In this document: positions 1 to 7,536 of the stretch, in pieces
How positions within the stretch are numbered: position 1 is the first letter of the stretch
Layout: each line of letters opens with the position of its first letter
Assembly (NCBI GenBank): GCA_937897265.1
Contig: CALCPT010000561.1
Coordinates: 1-7,791 of the forward strand
DNA: 7,791 bases
Direction of reading: 5' to 3'
Source of the DNA: an uncultured Alcaligenaceae bacterium
GTDB lineage: Bacteria; Pseudomonadota; Gammaproteobacteria; Burkholderiales; Burkholderiaceae_B
Position numbers and translations under genes: made by a program
Notes under the pieces: model-generated
Seen by the model: the letters and a program-made list of their open reading frames with translations, nothing else
Databases searched by the model: none
Told to the model about the DNA's origin: nothing

Positions 1-25
1 TGATATCCGCAGCTTGACGCCCACG

Positions 26-802
26 TTACCGCGATCCTGCTCGTACCGCGGCGTCGATCAACTGACGTGCAATACTAACTGGATCAGGAACTAGCGGTAA
101 CTCATCACGCGAAAACCAGCCTGCGTCTTCAATTTCGTTTGGACAAGGGGTGATTTCGCCACCCGCATAGTCGGCAAAATACGCCACCATCAGTGAATTA
201 GGAAATGGCCATGACTGACTGGTGAAGTAGCGTAGATTGGTGATTTCAAGACCAACCTCTTCACGCACCTCGCGCACCGCACACTGCTCAAGGGTTTCGC
301 CTGGTTCAACAAAGCCGGCTAAGGCGCTAAACATACCGGGCTTGAAATGTGGGCTGCGCGCCAACAATAAGTCATTACCGCGCTCAATCAGTACCATGAC
401 TGCGGGTGAAATCCTTGGGTATACCGACAAGCGACAGGCGGGGCAATCCATCGCGAATTCAGTCTTTTTCGCGATGGTTGGAGTGCCGCAATGGCCACAA
501 AAACGATGATTTTTTTGCCAGTCAATGAGTTGGGTAGCGCGCCCAGCTAAAGCAAAGAGCTCTGCTCCAGCGAGTGCGTGCAAGCTACGTACCGGACGCA
601 GTTCACCCTCAATATGAGGTGGGATCTGACTAACTTCGATCGTACGGCACGGGATTCCCTGCCAATGTCCAACAAATAACGAATTTTCAGGGTTGCCAAA
701 ATCAGCTGCGTAGCCTCTGGGAAACACATGCCCATCGCTCATATCTTTGGCGGTCAACATCTGGTTGTCGCAACGAATTAGCCAATAGCTCAACTCACTC
801 AT
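26..802 (-). CDS. nudC: NADH pyrophosphatase / NAD-capped RNA hydrolase NudC
   Basis: Nudix hydrolase of 258 residues, close to the 257 of E. coli NudC. The family cleaves NAD(H) to NMN(H) and AMP and removes NAD caps from RNA in the cytoplasm. A zinc ribbon is visible with Cys102, Cys105, Cys120 and Cys123. The full Nudix box spans residues 163-185: G163, E169, then REVREEVGL, with the metal-binding glutamates E178, E181 and E182. About ten residues later, SQSWPFPNS (195-203) corresponds to the NudC signature SQPWPFPxS, with Ser in place of the first Pro. I chose ATG 802 because AGGGA lies about five bases upstream and MSELSYW gives the family length; the frame stays open to 901, but that 33-residue extension is unlike the family. 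The gene is transcribed away from ycaO and appears monocistronic as far as the window shows. The NudC identification is firm; the preferred substrate in this organism is inferred. Confidence 0.95.
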   Translation of the reverse strand: MSELSYWLIRCDNQMLTAKDMSDGHVFPRGYAADFGNPENSLFVGHWQGIPCRTIEVSQIPPHIEGELRPVRSLHALAGAELFALAGRATQLIDWQKNHRFCGHCGTPTIAKKTEFAMDCPACRLSVYPRISPAVMVLIERGNDLLLARSPHFKPGMFSALAGFVEPGETLEQCAVREVREEVGLEITNLRYFTSQSWPFPNSLMVAYFADYAGGEITPCPNEIEDAGWFSRDELPLVPDPVSIARQLIDAAVRAGSR

Positions 803-1050
803 AGGAATCCCTGAAAAATAGTTTGTCTTTTTATTATGGTGCAATGCCGTAATTGTATGCCTTTGGCCAACGCCATCCAAACCGCCCTTCGTCCAACCCA
901 CAAATCGCCTGCACCATGGCCCAAATCGACTGATTCACCGCTCGGATCACCTCGGACTTTCATTTTTCTGCCGTTTGATGCCTAAGTATCGCTCGGCTAA
1001 GGACTGGGTCGGTTATTCTCCACCCTCACCTCTTTTTGGCAAGACCCCCC
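803..1050. other. Divergent intergenic region nudC / ycaO
   Basis: This 248-base gap separates the divergent nudC and ycaO start codons and should hold both promoters. On the minus side there is a candidate -10 for nudC. On the plus side I see no strong sigma-70 promoter for ycaO; TTGATG (975-980) resembles a -35 box but lacks a partner. CTCGGA occurs at 941-946 and 951-956, one helical turn apart, with CTCGGC at 992-997. No small gene, RiPP precursor-like peptide or RNA gene is evident. Confidence 0.5.
833..838 (-). promoter_or_regulatory. Possible -10 element for nudC
   Basis: On the minus strand, CATAAT matches five of six bases of the sigma-70 -10 consensus and is followed by an A-rich tract. 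It lies 30 bases upstream of the nudC ATG, which would give a short leader containing the AGGGA ribosome-binding site. I could not find a convincing -35 hexamer at the right distance, so this is a weak call based on sequence resemblance only. Confidence 0.3.
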
Positions 1051-2772
1051 ATGCAAACCGAAAGCTTTATTCCAGGCAAAGACGTCTCACTCGAATCCAC
1101 CATCGCCACCATGCAGGCAAAGCTTGCCGCACGCGGCTTTCAGCTCGATGAATCGTCTTGGCTCAACCCGGTAGAAGCAATTTGGTCAGTGCATGTCAAA
1201 GATCACGACTGCCCGATGCTGTTTGCCAACGGCAAAGGCGCCACCATGCTTGCCGCCAGAGCGAGCGCCTTAGGTGAGTTTTTTGAACGCTTGGGCACCC
1301 ATTATTTTTGGACGCACTTTCACCTGGGTGAGACGCGCGCAAACAAAAGCTTTGTGCACTATCCCCAAGAGCGCTGGTTTGGCTTAACCGAAGACGGCGC
1401 CTGGCCCAAAGAGTTGCTGAATCCAACCCTCCAAGCCTTTTACAACCCCGACAGCGATATCGATAGCGAAGTATTAGTCGATTTAAATTCAGGCAACGTT
1501 GATCGTGGCATTTGTGCCCTGCCCTATACACGCCTCAGCGATGGCGCCCTGACTTGGTTTCCGGTCAATATCATCGGTAATCTTTACGTCAGTAACGGGA
1601 TGGCCGCCGGCAACACGCCAAACGAAGCGCGCGCGCAAGCCTTATCTGAAATCTTTGAGCGCCACATCAAGTACCGAATCATCAGTGAAGGCCTGTGCCT
1701 GCCCGAAGTCCCTGAAGACGTGATTGCACGTTACCCCGTCATCCAAGCTGGCATTAAAGGTCTGCGCGATGCGGGCTTCGGCATCTTGGTCAAAGACGCC
1801 TCTTTGGGTGGCAAGTACCCTGTCATGAACGTCACCTTGATCCATCCCAAAGACCAAGGCGTGTTTGCAAGCTTCGGCGCACATCCCCGTTTTGAAATTG
1901 CACTTGAACGCGCGTTGACTGAATTACTGCAAGGTCGTGCGCTCGAGGCGTTAGAGAATTTTCCTGAACCCGGCTTTGATATGGATGAGATCAATGCCGT
2001 TGCCAATCTTGAAATTCACTTCGTCGATTCAAGTGGCGTGATTTCGTGGGACTTTATGGGCGACGAGCCTGACTACGATTTTGTCGACTGGAACTTCAGC
2101 ACCACCACCGAGCAAGATTATCAATGGTTGTGCGATGCCGTGCATGCAGAAGGCTTTGAACTTTACATTTCGGATTTTGCCGAACAAGGTGCCTACGCTT
2201 GCCGTATCCTGGTACCGGGCATGTCAGAGATCTATCCTGTGGGTGATCTTGATTGGGAGAACAACAGCATCGGCAATCAAATTCGCCCGCAATTAGTCAG
2301 GCTGCATGACTTAACCGATGATGAATGTACCGAACTGTTGGCAGAGTTACAAACCTTAAATCTGAACGACGAGCGCCCCTTGTGGGAGATCTTGGGTTTA
2401 GCGACACCCAACGGCTCAACCTGGAAAGAGCTACGCATTGGTGAATTAAAAACCTTGTTGGCGCTTGCGATTAACGATATCGATGCCGCGCTTGAAGGGT
2501 GCGACTGGATTCATCACTACAAGCAAATGAACCCAGCGCGTCGCTTGGTGTATCGCTGCGTCGAGACCATTCTCAATCTGGAAGACGCAGAACCTTATCT
2601 GCATTCGTTAGGCCTGATGTTTGGCGCAGAAACCTTGCGTCAGGCGCAGGCTTTGATTTCAGGTGACGAACGCTTTTTTGGTTTAGATACGTTAGGTGTT
2701 GATATGCAAGGCAGTCCCATGCATAGCAACTTGTTGGCGGCCTACGATAAATTGTTCGCACCAGCTGTCTAA
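1051..2772 (+). CDS. ycaO: YcaO-domain protein, ribosomal protein S12 methylthiotransferase accessory factor type
   Basis: Protein of 573 residues, very similar throughout to E. coli YcaO (586 aa), including the N-terminal FIPGKD and the long C-terminal part that carries TPR-like helices in that protein. YcaO enzymes bind ATP and activate amide backbones; the E. coli protein has been linked to beta-methylthiolation of S12 Asp88 together with RimO, but its exact reaction is unclear. Visible YcaO ATP-site motifs are SALGEFFER (72-80), SEIFER (199-204) and ALERALTELLQGR (284-296). I chose ATG 1051 because the protein then starts like the E. coli one; an in-frame TTG at 1036 adds five residues. 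Neither start has a clear Shine-Dalgarno sequence: the bases just before the ATG are C-rich. The gene stands alone, convergent with cysA and divergent from nudC. No RiPP precursor, dehydrogenase or protease gene is near, so the housekeeping role is preferred over natural-product biosynthesis. Confidence 0.93.
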   Translation: MQTESFIPGKDVSLESTIATMQAKLAARGFQLDESSWLNPVEAIWSVHVKDHDCPMLFANGKGATMLAARASALGEFFERLGTHYFWTHFHLGETRANKSFVHYPQERWFGLTEDGAWPKELLNPTLQAFYNPDSDIDSEVLVDLNSGNVDRGICALPYTRLSDGALTWFPVNIIGNLYVSNGMAAGNTPNEARAQALSEIFERHIKYRIISEGLCLPEVPEDVIARYPVIQAGIKGLRDAGFGILVKDASLGGKYPVMNVTLIHPKDQGVFASFGAHPRFEIALERALTELLQGRALEALENFPEPGFDMDEINAVANLEIHFVDSSGVISWDFMGDEPDYDFVDWNFSTTTEQDYQWLCDAVHAEGFELYISDFAEQGAYACRILVPGMSEIYPVGDLDWENNSIGNQIRPQLVRLHDLTDDECTELLAELQTLNLNDERPLWEILGLATPNGSTWKELRIGELKTLLALAINDIDAALEGCDWIHHYKQMNPARRLVYRCVETILNLEDAEPYLHSLGLMFGAETLRQAQALISGDERFFGLDTLGVDMQGSPMHSNLLAAYDKLFAPAV

Positions 2773-2780
2773 GTCCAAAC

Positions 2781-2820
2781 CGGAGGACGCGCCGCCCTCC
2801 GAGCGCTGACCTTCTCTTTT
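2781..2820 (+). terminator. Possible weak terminator after ycaO
   Basis: Eight bases after the ycaO stop, CGGAGG (2781-2786) can pair with CCTCCG (2796-2801) around a nine-base GC-rich loop. The T-rich stretch CTTCTCTTTT comes about nine bases after the stem, too far for a classical intrinsic terminator. It sits in the convergent gap between ycaO and cysA, where termination is expected. I see no good hairpin plus U-run for cysA on the opposite strand in 2821-2885. Confidence 0.3.
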
Positions 2821-2885
2821 CATTTTCTAAGAAGTTGAGCGACATCGAGAAGCCCAGCGGTCGCCAACAAAGACATTCGTTCGGG

Positions 2886-3965
2886 TTAAGCCTGTAAAAA
2901 GAAGCGTGCTTTTTTAGGCAGAAGCATCATTTTCTCGCCTTCTTTAAAACCCAGTTCACGAAATTTTTCAGCGGACATCTGGGCCTCGATCAGCGGATCG
3001 TGTCCTTCAGGTTGACGATTATCTAGGGGCCACAACTCGAGGCGAGCGATCGGCCCGACGACGATGGCACGTTGCAGTTCAGCCACGATCCCCGGCGCAC
3101 CCGTCGCGTAGCGCGTAACCTCAAGGTCATGAGGGCGCACATAGGCGAGCGCTGCAAGATCTTGTACATCATGATGCTCTGGCGCCATCATACTGACCCC
3201 CTCAACGCTCACCACCCCTTTGTCTGCTCGGGCATGAAAATGATTCACGTCACCCAAAAATCCGTATACAAAAGCACTTGCAGGATTATCCCAAACATCT
3301 TGCGGGGTACCCACTTGCTCAACCACGCCTGAGTGCATCAGCACGACGCGATCAGCCACTTCAAGCGCCTCTTCTTGATCGTGTGTCACAAAAATACTGG
3401 TCACGTGCAAGTCATCGTGCAGGCGTCGTAGCCATCGACGCAGTTCTTTTCGAACCTTAGCGTCTAACGCACCAAAGGGCTCATCAAGCAATAAAACCTT
3501 AGGTTCAACGGCGAGCGCACGCGCCAAGGCGATACGCTGTCGTTGGCCCCCAGACAATTGTGAAGGGTAGCGATCAGCCAGCCAATCCAGTTGCACGAGT
3601 TGCAGCAGACTCATGACCTTTTCTCGAATAACAGACTCTGACGGGCGCACGGATCTAGGTTTCACGCGAAGAGCAAACGCTACATTTTCAAACACGCTCA
3701 TGTGCCTGAACAAAGCGTAGTGTTGAAACACAAAGCCGACATTGCGCTCTTTTACGCTAAAGTCTGTTGCATCTTCACCGCTAAAGGCGATAGAACCCGT
3801 ATCAGGAGACTCGAGGCCAGCAATAATTCTCAGCAGGGTTGTTTTGCCGCAACCAGAGGGTCCAAGCAACGCCAGTAATTCACCCGACTCAATATCTAGA
3901 TTCACGTTGCGCAGGGCGTGGAAGGCGCCAAAGTGTTTATTTATATTTCGGACTTCGATACTCAT
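2886..3965 (-). CDS. cysA: Sulfate/thiosulfate ABC transporter ATP-binding protein CysA
   Basis: ATPase subunit of 359 residues that drives sulfate (and thiosulfate) import from the cytoplasmic face of the CysT-CysW channel. Domains in order: Walker [10 protein letters not shown] (35-43), Q-loop Gln81, ABC signature LSGGQ (137-141), Walker B VLLLDE (157-162), H-loop His195 in FVTHD, then a C-terminal TOBE-type regulatory part from about residue 240. All catalytic residues are present. I chose ATG 3965 because AGGAA lies about five bases upstream and MSIEVRNI is the usual start of the family; an in-frame TTG at 3980 would add five residues and would place the Shine-Dalgarno sequence inside the gene. 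It is the last gene seen of the cysT-cysW-cysA operon, 18 bases after cysW. A cysB regulator gene often follows cysA in betaproteobacteria, but here the next gene is the convergent ycaO. Molybdate or phosphate ATPases are less likely given the neighbours. Confidence 0.96.
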   Translation of the reverse strand: MSIEVRNINKHFGAFHALRNVNLDIESGELLALLGPSGCGKTTLLRIIAGLESPDTGSIAFSGEDATDFSVKERNVGFVFQHYALFRHMSVFENVAFALRVKPRSVRPSESVIREKVMSLLQLVQLDWLADRYPSQLSGGQRQRIALARALAVEPKVLLLDEPFGALDAKVRKELRRWLRRLHDDLHVTSIFVTHDQEEALEVADRVVLMHSGVVEQVGTPQDVWDNPASAFVYGFLGDVNHFHARADKGVVSVEGVSMMAPEHHDVQDLAALAYVRPHDLEVTRYATGAPGIVAELQRAIVVGPIARLELWPLDNRQPEGHDPLIEAQMSAEKFRELGFKEGEKMMLLPKKARFFLQA

Positions 3966-3983
3966 ACAGTTTCCTGTCAAACG

Positions 3984-4853
3984 CTACGCTAAGGGAGTGG
4001 GACGTTCGGGTGACAATTCGGCAAGCGCTTTCATTTCGCGCAATAAACGCCATTCAGCAATTGACTTAATCGCTAAGGTCACCAATGCCAGCAACGCTAG
4101 CAATGAAGCCACGGCAAAGGCTGCCACTGACTGATATTCGTTGTATAAAATCTCGACATGTAAAGGCATCGTGTTGGTCATGCCTCGGATGTGACCCGAT
4201 ACAACCGATACAGCACCGAATTCACCCATTGCACGCGCGTTACAGAGAATGACTCCGTAGATCAACCCCCATTTGATATTAGGCAAGGTCACATACCAAA
4301 ACGTTTGCCAGCCGCTTGCGCCCAACACAATCGCGGCTTGTTCTTCATCATTACCCTGAGCCTGCATTAGGGGGATGAGCTCGCGCGCTATAAACGGAAA
4401 GGTGACAAACACGGTTGCCAAAATAATGCCAGGTACAGCGAAGATGATCTTGGTATCGTGCGCCGCTAACCAAGGCCCAAGCCAACCTTGGGCGCCAAAA
4501 ACCAGCACATAGATCAAGCCCGCTACAACCGGCGACACTGAAAACGGCAAATCGACCAAGGTTGTTAAAAAAGACTTTCCACGAAAATCATATTTGGCAA
4601 TCGCCCACGCAGCGCTCACTCCAAATATCAAATTAAGTGGCACCGCGATCACTGCTGTGATAAAAGTTAACCGAATGGCCGCCCACGTATCGGGCTCATG
4701 CAGCGCACTGAAGTAAACGCTCCACCCTTTTCTTAGCGCTTCAACAAATACCGCTAACAATGGTAAGACTAAAAACAACACCATAAAGACGACCGCAATC
4801 GCGATTAAGGTGTAACGCACCAAGGGGGTTTCTGTGGTTTGTCGTTGACTCAT
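3984..4853 (-). CDS. cysW: Sulfate ABC transporter permease CysW
   Basis: Inner-membrane permease of 289 residues (E. coli CysW has 291). It forms the sulfate channel as a heterodimer with CysT. A hydrophobic segment near residues 12-37 starts the protein, and several more membrane segments follow. The conserved permease core ([20 protein letters not shown]) and the cytoplasmic EAA-type loop that contacts CysA ([13 protein letters not shown] through [15 protein letters not shown]) are both visible and typical of CysW rather than CysT. Its ATG overlaps the TGA of cysT as ATGA, suggesting translational coupling within one operon. cysA follows 18 bases after the TAG stop. No defect is seen. Confidence 0.95.
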   Translation of the reverse strand: MSQRQTTETPLVRYTLIAIAVVFMVLFLVLPLLAVFVEALRKGWSVYFSALHEPDTWAAIRLTFITAVIAVPLNLIFGVSAAWAIAKYDFRGKSFLTTLVDLPFSVSPVVAGLIYVLVFGAQGWLGPWLAAHDTKIIFAVPGIILATVFVTFPFIARELIPLMQAQGNDEEQAAIVLGASGWQTFWYVTLPNIKWGLIYGVILCNARAMGEFGAVSVVSGHIRGMTNTMPLHVEILYNEYQSVAAFAVASLLALLALVTLAIKSIAEWRLLREMKALAELSPERPTPLA

Positions 4854-5680
4854 GACAAAGCTCCTGTGCGCTGTCTATGCCAAGCTTGCAAACCGTTAAT
4901 CAACAGAAGCAGCACAAAAGACATCAATAACATGACCGTGGCAACCGCAGTCGCACCCGCGTAATCGTACTGTTCTAACTTGCCAATAATAATAAGGGGT
5001 GTGATTTCAGACACCAATGGAACGTTGCCAGCAATAAAAATCACAGAGCCATACTCGCCGATGGCGCGCGCAAATGCGAGCGCAAAGCCAGTTAAAAGCG
5101 CCGGGAACACAGTCGGAAGGATCACACGGGTAAACGTCTGAAAACGATTCGCACCCAAACACAGAGCAACCTCTTCCAACTCTTTTTCAGCATCCTCCAA
5201 GACGGGCTGAACCGTACGCACAACAAATGGTAAGCCAATAAAAATCAGAGCGATCACAATACCGTTAGGATTGAACGCCAACTGAATCCCATAGGGTTCA
5301 AGATACTGTCCGATCCAGCCGTTACTCGCAAGCAATGCGGTCAGGGCAATACCTGCGACGGCGGTCGGCAACGCAAAAGGCAACTCGACCCAAGCATCGA
5401 TTATTTTTTTTCCTGGAAACCGGTATCTCACAAGCACCCAGGTAACGAGCAAACCAAACACCATATTGAGTAACGCCGCAATGAGCGAGGTACCAAAGGT
5501 CAAGCGATAGGAGGCCAATACTCGCTCCGACGTGACCGCAGCCCAAAATTGCGGCCAAGTGAGACTGAGGGTCTTGAGAATCAGCGCAGACAGAGGTATC
5601 AATACGATTAAGAATAGATAAAAAATCGTGTAACCAAGAGTCAGACGAAATCCGGGTAGAACTTTTGGGTTAACGGACAT
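4850..5680 (-). CDS. cysT: Sulfate ABC transporter permease CysT (CysU), first copy
   Basis: Inner-membrane permease of 276 residues (E. coli CysT/CysU has 277), partner of CysW. The first membrane helix lies near residues 13-36. The central core [19 protein letters not shown] and the EAA-type loop ([15 protein letters not shown], followed by [16 protein letters not shown]) identify the family. I chose ATG 5680 because AGGG sits five bases upstream; two in-frame GTG codons at 5686 and 5683 overlap that Shine-Dalgarno region and are less likely. It is the first gene of the minus-strand cysTWA operon and is divergent from sbp, sharing one promoter region with it. Third-position GC is low at its start (7 of the first 22 codons). 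This is the first of two cysT genes in the window; the other begins at 7537 on the plus strand. Confidence 0.95.
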   Translation of the reverse strand: MSVNPKVLPGFRLTLGYTIFYLFLIVLIPLSALILKTLSLTWPQFWAAVTSERVLASYRLTFGTSLIAALLNMVFGLLVTWVLVRYRFPGKKIIDAWVELPFALPTAVAGIALTALLASNGWIGQYLEPYGIQLAFNPNGIVIALIFIGLPFVVRTVQPVLEDAEKELEEVALCLGANRFQTFTRVILPTVFPALLTGFALAFARAIGEYGSVIFIAGNVPLVSEITPLIIIGKLEQYDYAGATAVATVMLLMSFVLLLLINGLQAWHRQRTGALS

Positions 5681-5901
5681 CACCACCCTGCCAAGATAAT
5701 CTGATTGCCAGAATAATTTTCATTTCAAGTCTTATGTGTTCATTCGCAACGATTGTGCAACCTTCGCTCAGAAAACCAAACTAATTTCTAGTCACAACCT
5801 TATACGCAACCATGTAATAAGCATCTAAGAAATGAATCGTTTCAAAAAATACCAAGCTGACCGATGATGAAAAAACATGATTGAAATTAAAAGGCAAGAT
5901 A
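5681..5901. promoter_or_regulatory. Divergent control region of cysTWA and sbp
   Basis: This AT-rich 221-base gap lies between the divergent cysT and sbp start codons and must carry the promoters for both. In proteobacteria, sulfate uptake genes are normally activated by the LysR-type regulator CysB under sulfur limitation, and CysB sites are expected here. Their consensus is too loose for me to mark by eye. I see several AT-rich -10-like stretches (for example TATACG at 5801-5806) but no unambiguous -35/-10 pair on either strand. A near-perfect 15-base palindrome lies at 5829-5843. The sbp ribosome-binding site AAGG (5891-5894) is seven bases before its ATG. Confidence 0.6.
5829..5843. repeat. 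15-base imperfect palindrome upstream of sbp
   Basis: GAAATGAATCGTTTC is symmetric about position 5836, with six of the seven arm positions pairing and only T5833/G5839 mismatched. It lies about 58 bases before the sbp ATG, a position suited to an operator. The binding protein, if any, is unknown; its length and AT content do not rule out chance. Confidence 0.35.
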
Positions 5902-6909
5902 ATGAAGTTAGGACTTAATAAAATTCGGCTCACTCTCGCTGCGGCAACACTTGGACTTGTGTTTAGCAGCCAAGCTCAAAACATTTCACTACTAAACGTC
6001 TCATATGATCCCACTCGCGAACTGTATGTCGAGTTCAATCAGGCGTTCGGAAAATTTTGGAAAGATAAAACCGGACAAACTGTCACGTTCAAACAATCGC
6101 ATGGCGGCTCAGGCAAACAGGCACGCTCAATCATCGATGGGTTAGAGGCGGATGTCGCCACCTTGGCTCTTGCGCAAGATGTAGATGCCTTGCATACAAA
6201 CGGCAATTGGATTCCGAAAGATTGGCAAAAACGTTTGCCGTTAAATTCATCTCCCTATACCTCTACGATTGTTCTAGTGGTACGCGCAGGAAACCCAAAG
6301 AACATCAAGGACTGGGACGATTTAATACGCTCAGACCTCAAGGTCATTACCCCTAACCCCAAGACCTCAGGCGGTGCGCGCTGGAACTACCTGGCGGCCT
6401 GGGAATTTGCCAAGCGCAAATACGGCAGTGACGCCAAAGCCAAGGAGTTTGTCGCCAAGCTCTACGGCAACGTGCCGGTGCTGGACACGGGCGCGCGTGG
6501 ATCGACTATCACCTTCGCGCAGCGCGCCCAGGGTGACGTGTTCATCTCCTGGGAAAACGAGGCCTACCTGCTGGAAAAAGAATTCGGCAGCAAGGTCGAT
6601 GTGGTCTACCCCAGCCTGAGCATCCTGGCCGAGCCGCCCGTGAGCGTGGTGGACAAGAACGTGGACCGCAAAGGCACGCGCACGGTGGCCGAGGCCTACC
6701 TGCAATACCTGTACACCGAGGAAGGTCAGGACATCGCCGGCAAGAACTTCTACCGCCCGATTTCCCCCAAGGCGCAGGCCAAGTACGCCAGCAAGTTACC
6801 CAAGCTCAACCTGTTCAGCATCGACCAGGCCTTCGGCGGCTGGGCCAAAGCCGACAAAGACCATTTTGCGGATGGCGGCAGCTTTGACCAGATTTACTTG
6901 AAAAAGTGA
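5902..6909 (+). CDS. sbp: Periplasmic sulfate-binding protein Sbp, compositionally mosaic
   Basis: Solute-binding protein of 335 residues (E. coli Sbp has 329) that captures sulfate in the periplasm and delivers it to CysT/CysW. An N-terminal signal peptide is clear: basic start, hydrophobic core, probable cleavage after SQA (Ala25). Family hallmarks follow in order: [13 protein letters not shown] (30-42), [10 protein letters not shown] (66-75), [16 protein letters not shown] (152-167), DTGARGST (195-202) and ISWENEA (215-221). I chose ATG 5902, which has AAGG seven bases upstream and gives a proper signal peptide; an in-frame TTG at 5881 adds seven residues. The odd feature is composition: G/C at the third position is 70/150 for codons 1-150 and 153/185 for codons 151-335, with the frame unbroken. 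This suggests two parental sbp genes joined near the third hallmark. CysP (thiosulfate binding) is the main alternative. The gene is likely functional if the join is real. Confidence 0.92.
   Translation: MKLGLNKIRLTLAAATLGLVFSSQAQNISLLNVSYDPTRELYVEFNQAFGKFWKDKTGQTVTFKQSHGGSGKQARSIIDGLEADVATLALAQDVDALHTNGNWIPKDWQKRLPLNSSPYTSTIVLVVRAGNPKNIKDWDDLIRSDLKVITPNPKTSGGARWNYLAAWEFAKRKYGSDAKAKEFVAKLYGNVPVLDTGARGSTITFAQRAQGDVFISWENEAYLLEKEFGSKVDVVYPSLSILAEPPVSVVDKNVDRKGTRTVAEAYLQYLYTEEGQDIAGKNFYRPISPKAQAKYASKLPKLNLFSIDQAFGGWAKADKDHFADGGSFDQIYLKK
6292..6394. other. Composition breakpoint inside sbp (candidate recombination or assembly junction)
   Basis: Within sbp, third-position GC is 3/10 for codons 121-130 and 39/50 for codons 151-200, so the change falls roughly between codons 131 and 165. 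Codons such as TTA, ATA, GTA and CTA stop and CTG, GCC, AAC and TAC dominate afterwards. The segment encodes the strongly conserved [16 protein letters not shown], where two sbp genes would share most nucleotide identity. The boundaries are approximate; the exact crossover cannot be fixed without the parental sequences. Confidence 0.7.
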
Positions 6910-6945
6910 CTCCGCACTATTCCCATCCGATCGCGACACATCACC

Positions 6946-7536
6946 ATGGCCCGCATCATCATCGTTCCTGGCTGGCGAGACTCCGGTCCCGGCCACTGGC
7001 AAAGCCTGTGGGCCGACCAGTTGCCGGGCGCGCTGCGGGTGCAACAGGACGACTGGATCACACCCTCGCGCAGCGCCTGGCTGGCGTCCATCACCCGGAC
7101 CATCCTGGCGCAGCCGGGTCCGGTGGTCGTGGTCGCCCACAGCCTGGGCTGCATCGCCGTCACGCATTTGGAGGCTGAAGCGACGCAACGTATCCAGGGC
7201 GCGCTGCTGGTAGCCCCGGCTGACCCCGAACGCCGCGCCGTACTGGCCGACTTTGCCCCAGCCCCCTACCAGGCACTGCCCTACCGTAGCATCATCGTGG
7301 CCAGCAGCAACGACCCCTACTGCCCGGTGCGCACCGCAGGCGCCTACGCACGCGCCTGGGGGTCCGAGTTTGTGCGGCTGCAGAAAGCCGGGCACATCAA
7401 TGTCGAGGCCGGTTTCGGCCCCTGGCCACTGGGCCTGGCATTGCTGCAGTCCCTGACAGGCGAAAGCTACACGCCGAGCACCCCCGCCGGGACTGCACTG
7501 CTTGCTTCCAATTTTCTAGCGACTCAAACTATTTAA
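6946..7536 (+). CDS. Small alpha/beta serine hydrolase, RBBP9/YdeN family
   Basis: Protein of 196 residues, close to the roughly 190 of the RBBP9/YdeN serine hydrolases (Ser_hydrolase family). Visible features: an N-terminal strand and oxyanion region IIIVPGWRDSGPGHWQ (4-19), the nucleophile elbow AHSLGC with Ser66, the acid in SSNDPYCP (Asp123), and the catalytic histidine in AGHINVEAGFG (His150). No signal peptide or membrane segment is seen, so it should be cytoplasmic. Family members hydrolyse esters in vitro, but the natural substrate is generally unknown and I cannot assign one. It starts 36 bases after sbp and its TAA directly abuts the ATG of the second cysT, implying one transcript with sulfate-transport genes. 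No clear Shine-Dalgarno sequence precedes ATG 6946. Third-position GC is high (43 of the first 50 codons). The last 13 or so codons are AT-richer than the rest and may be a variable tail. Confidence 0.88.
   Translation: MARIIIVPGWRDSGPGHWQSLWADQLPGALRVQQDDWITPSRSAWLASITRTILAQPGPVVVVAHSLGCIAVTHLEAEATQRIQGALLVAPADPERRAVLADFAPAPYQALPYRSIIVASSNDPYCPVRTAGAYARAWGSEFVRLQKAGHINVEAGFGPWPLGLALLQSLTGESYTPSTPAGTALLASNFLATQTI

Noticed and set aside
803..901. N-terminal extension of nudC
   Set aside because: The frame is open by chance; the extension is not NudC-like, and the internal ATG at 802 has a Shine-Dalgarno sequence and gives the family length.
1036..1050. Upstream TTG as the ycaO start
   Set aside because: The five added residues have no counterpart in E. 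coli YcaO, and no ribosome-binding site precedes the TTG; ATG 1051 fits better.
1196..2296. Several open frames of 70-110 codons within ycaO on both strands
   Set aside because: They lie wholly inside a well-conserved gene, show no family features and have no ribosome-binding sites.
803..2885. RiPP (azole/thioamide) biosynthetic cluster around ycaO
   Set aside because: No precursor peptide, oxidase, E1-like partner or protease is present, and the protein matches the housekeeping E. coli YcaO type along its full length.
5877..5918. 13-codon ORF overlapping the sbp start (possible leader peptide)
   Set aside because: It has no visible ribosome-binding site and no run of Cys or Met codons that would suggest sulfur-dependent attenuation.
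5902..6909. sbp as a pseudogene because of the mid-gene composition break
   Set aside because: The frame is unbroken from signal peptide to stop, the length is normal and all binding motifs are present.
6367..7395. Minus-strand open frames of 110-200 codons across the sbp end and hydrolase
   Set aside because: They are shadow frames, common in GC-rich coding DNA; the plus-strand frames carry the recognisable motifs.
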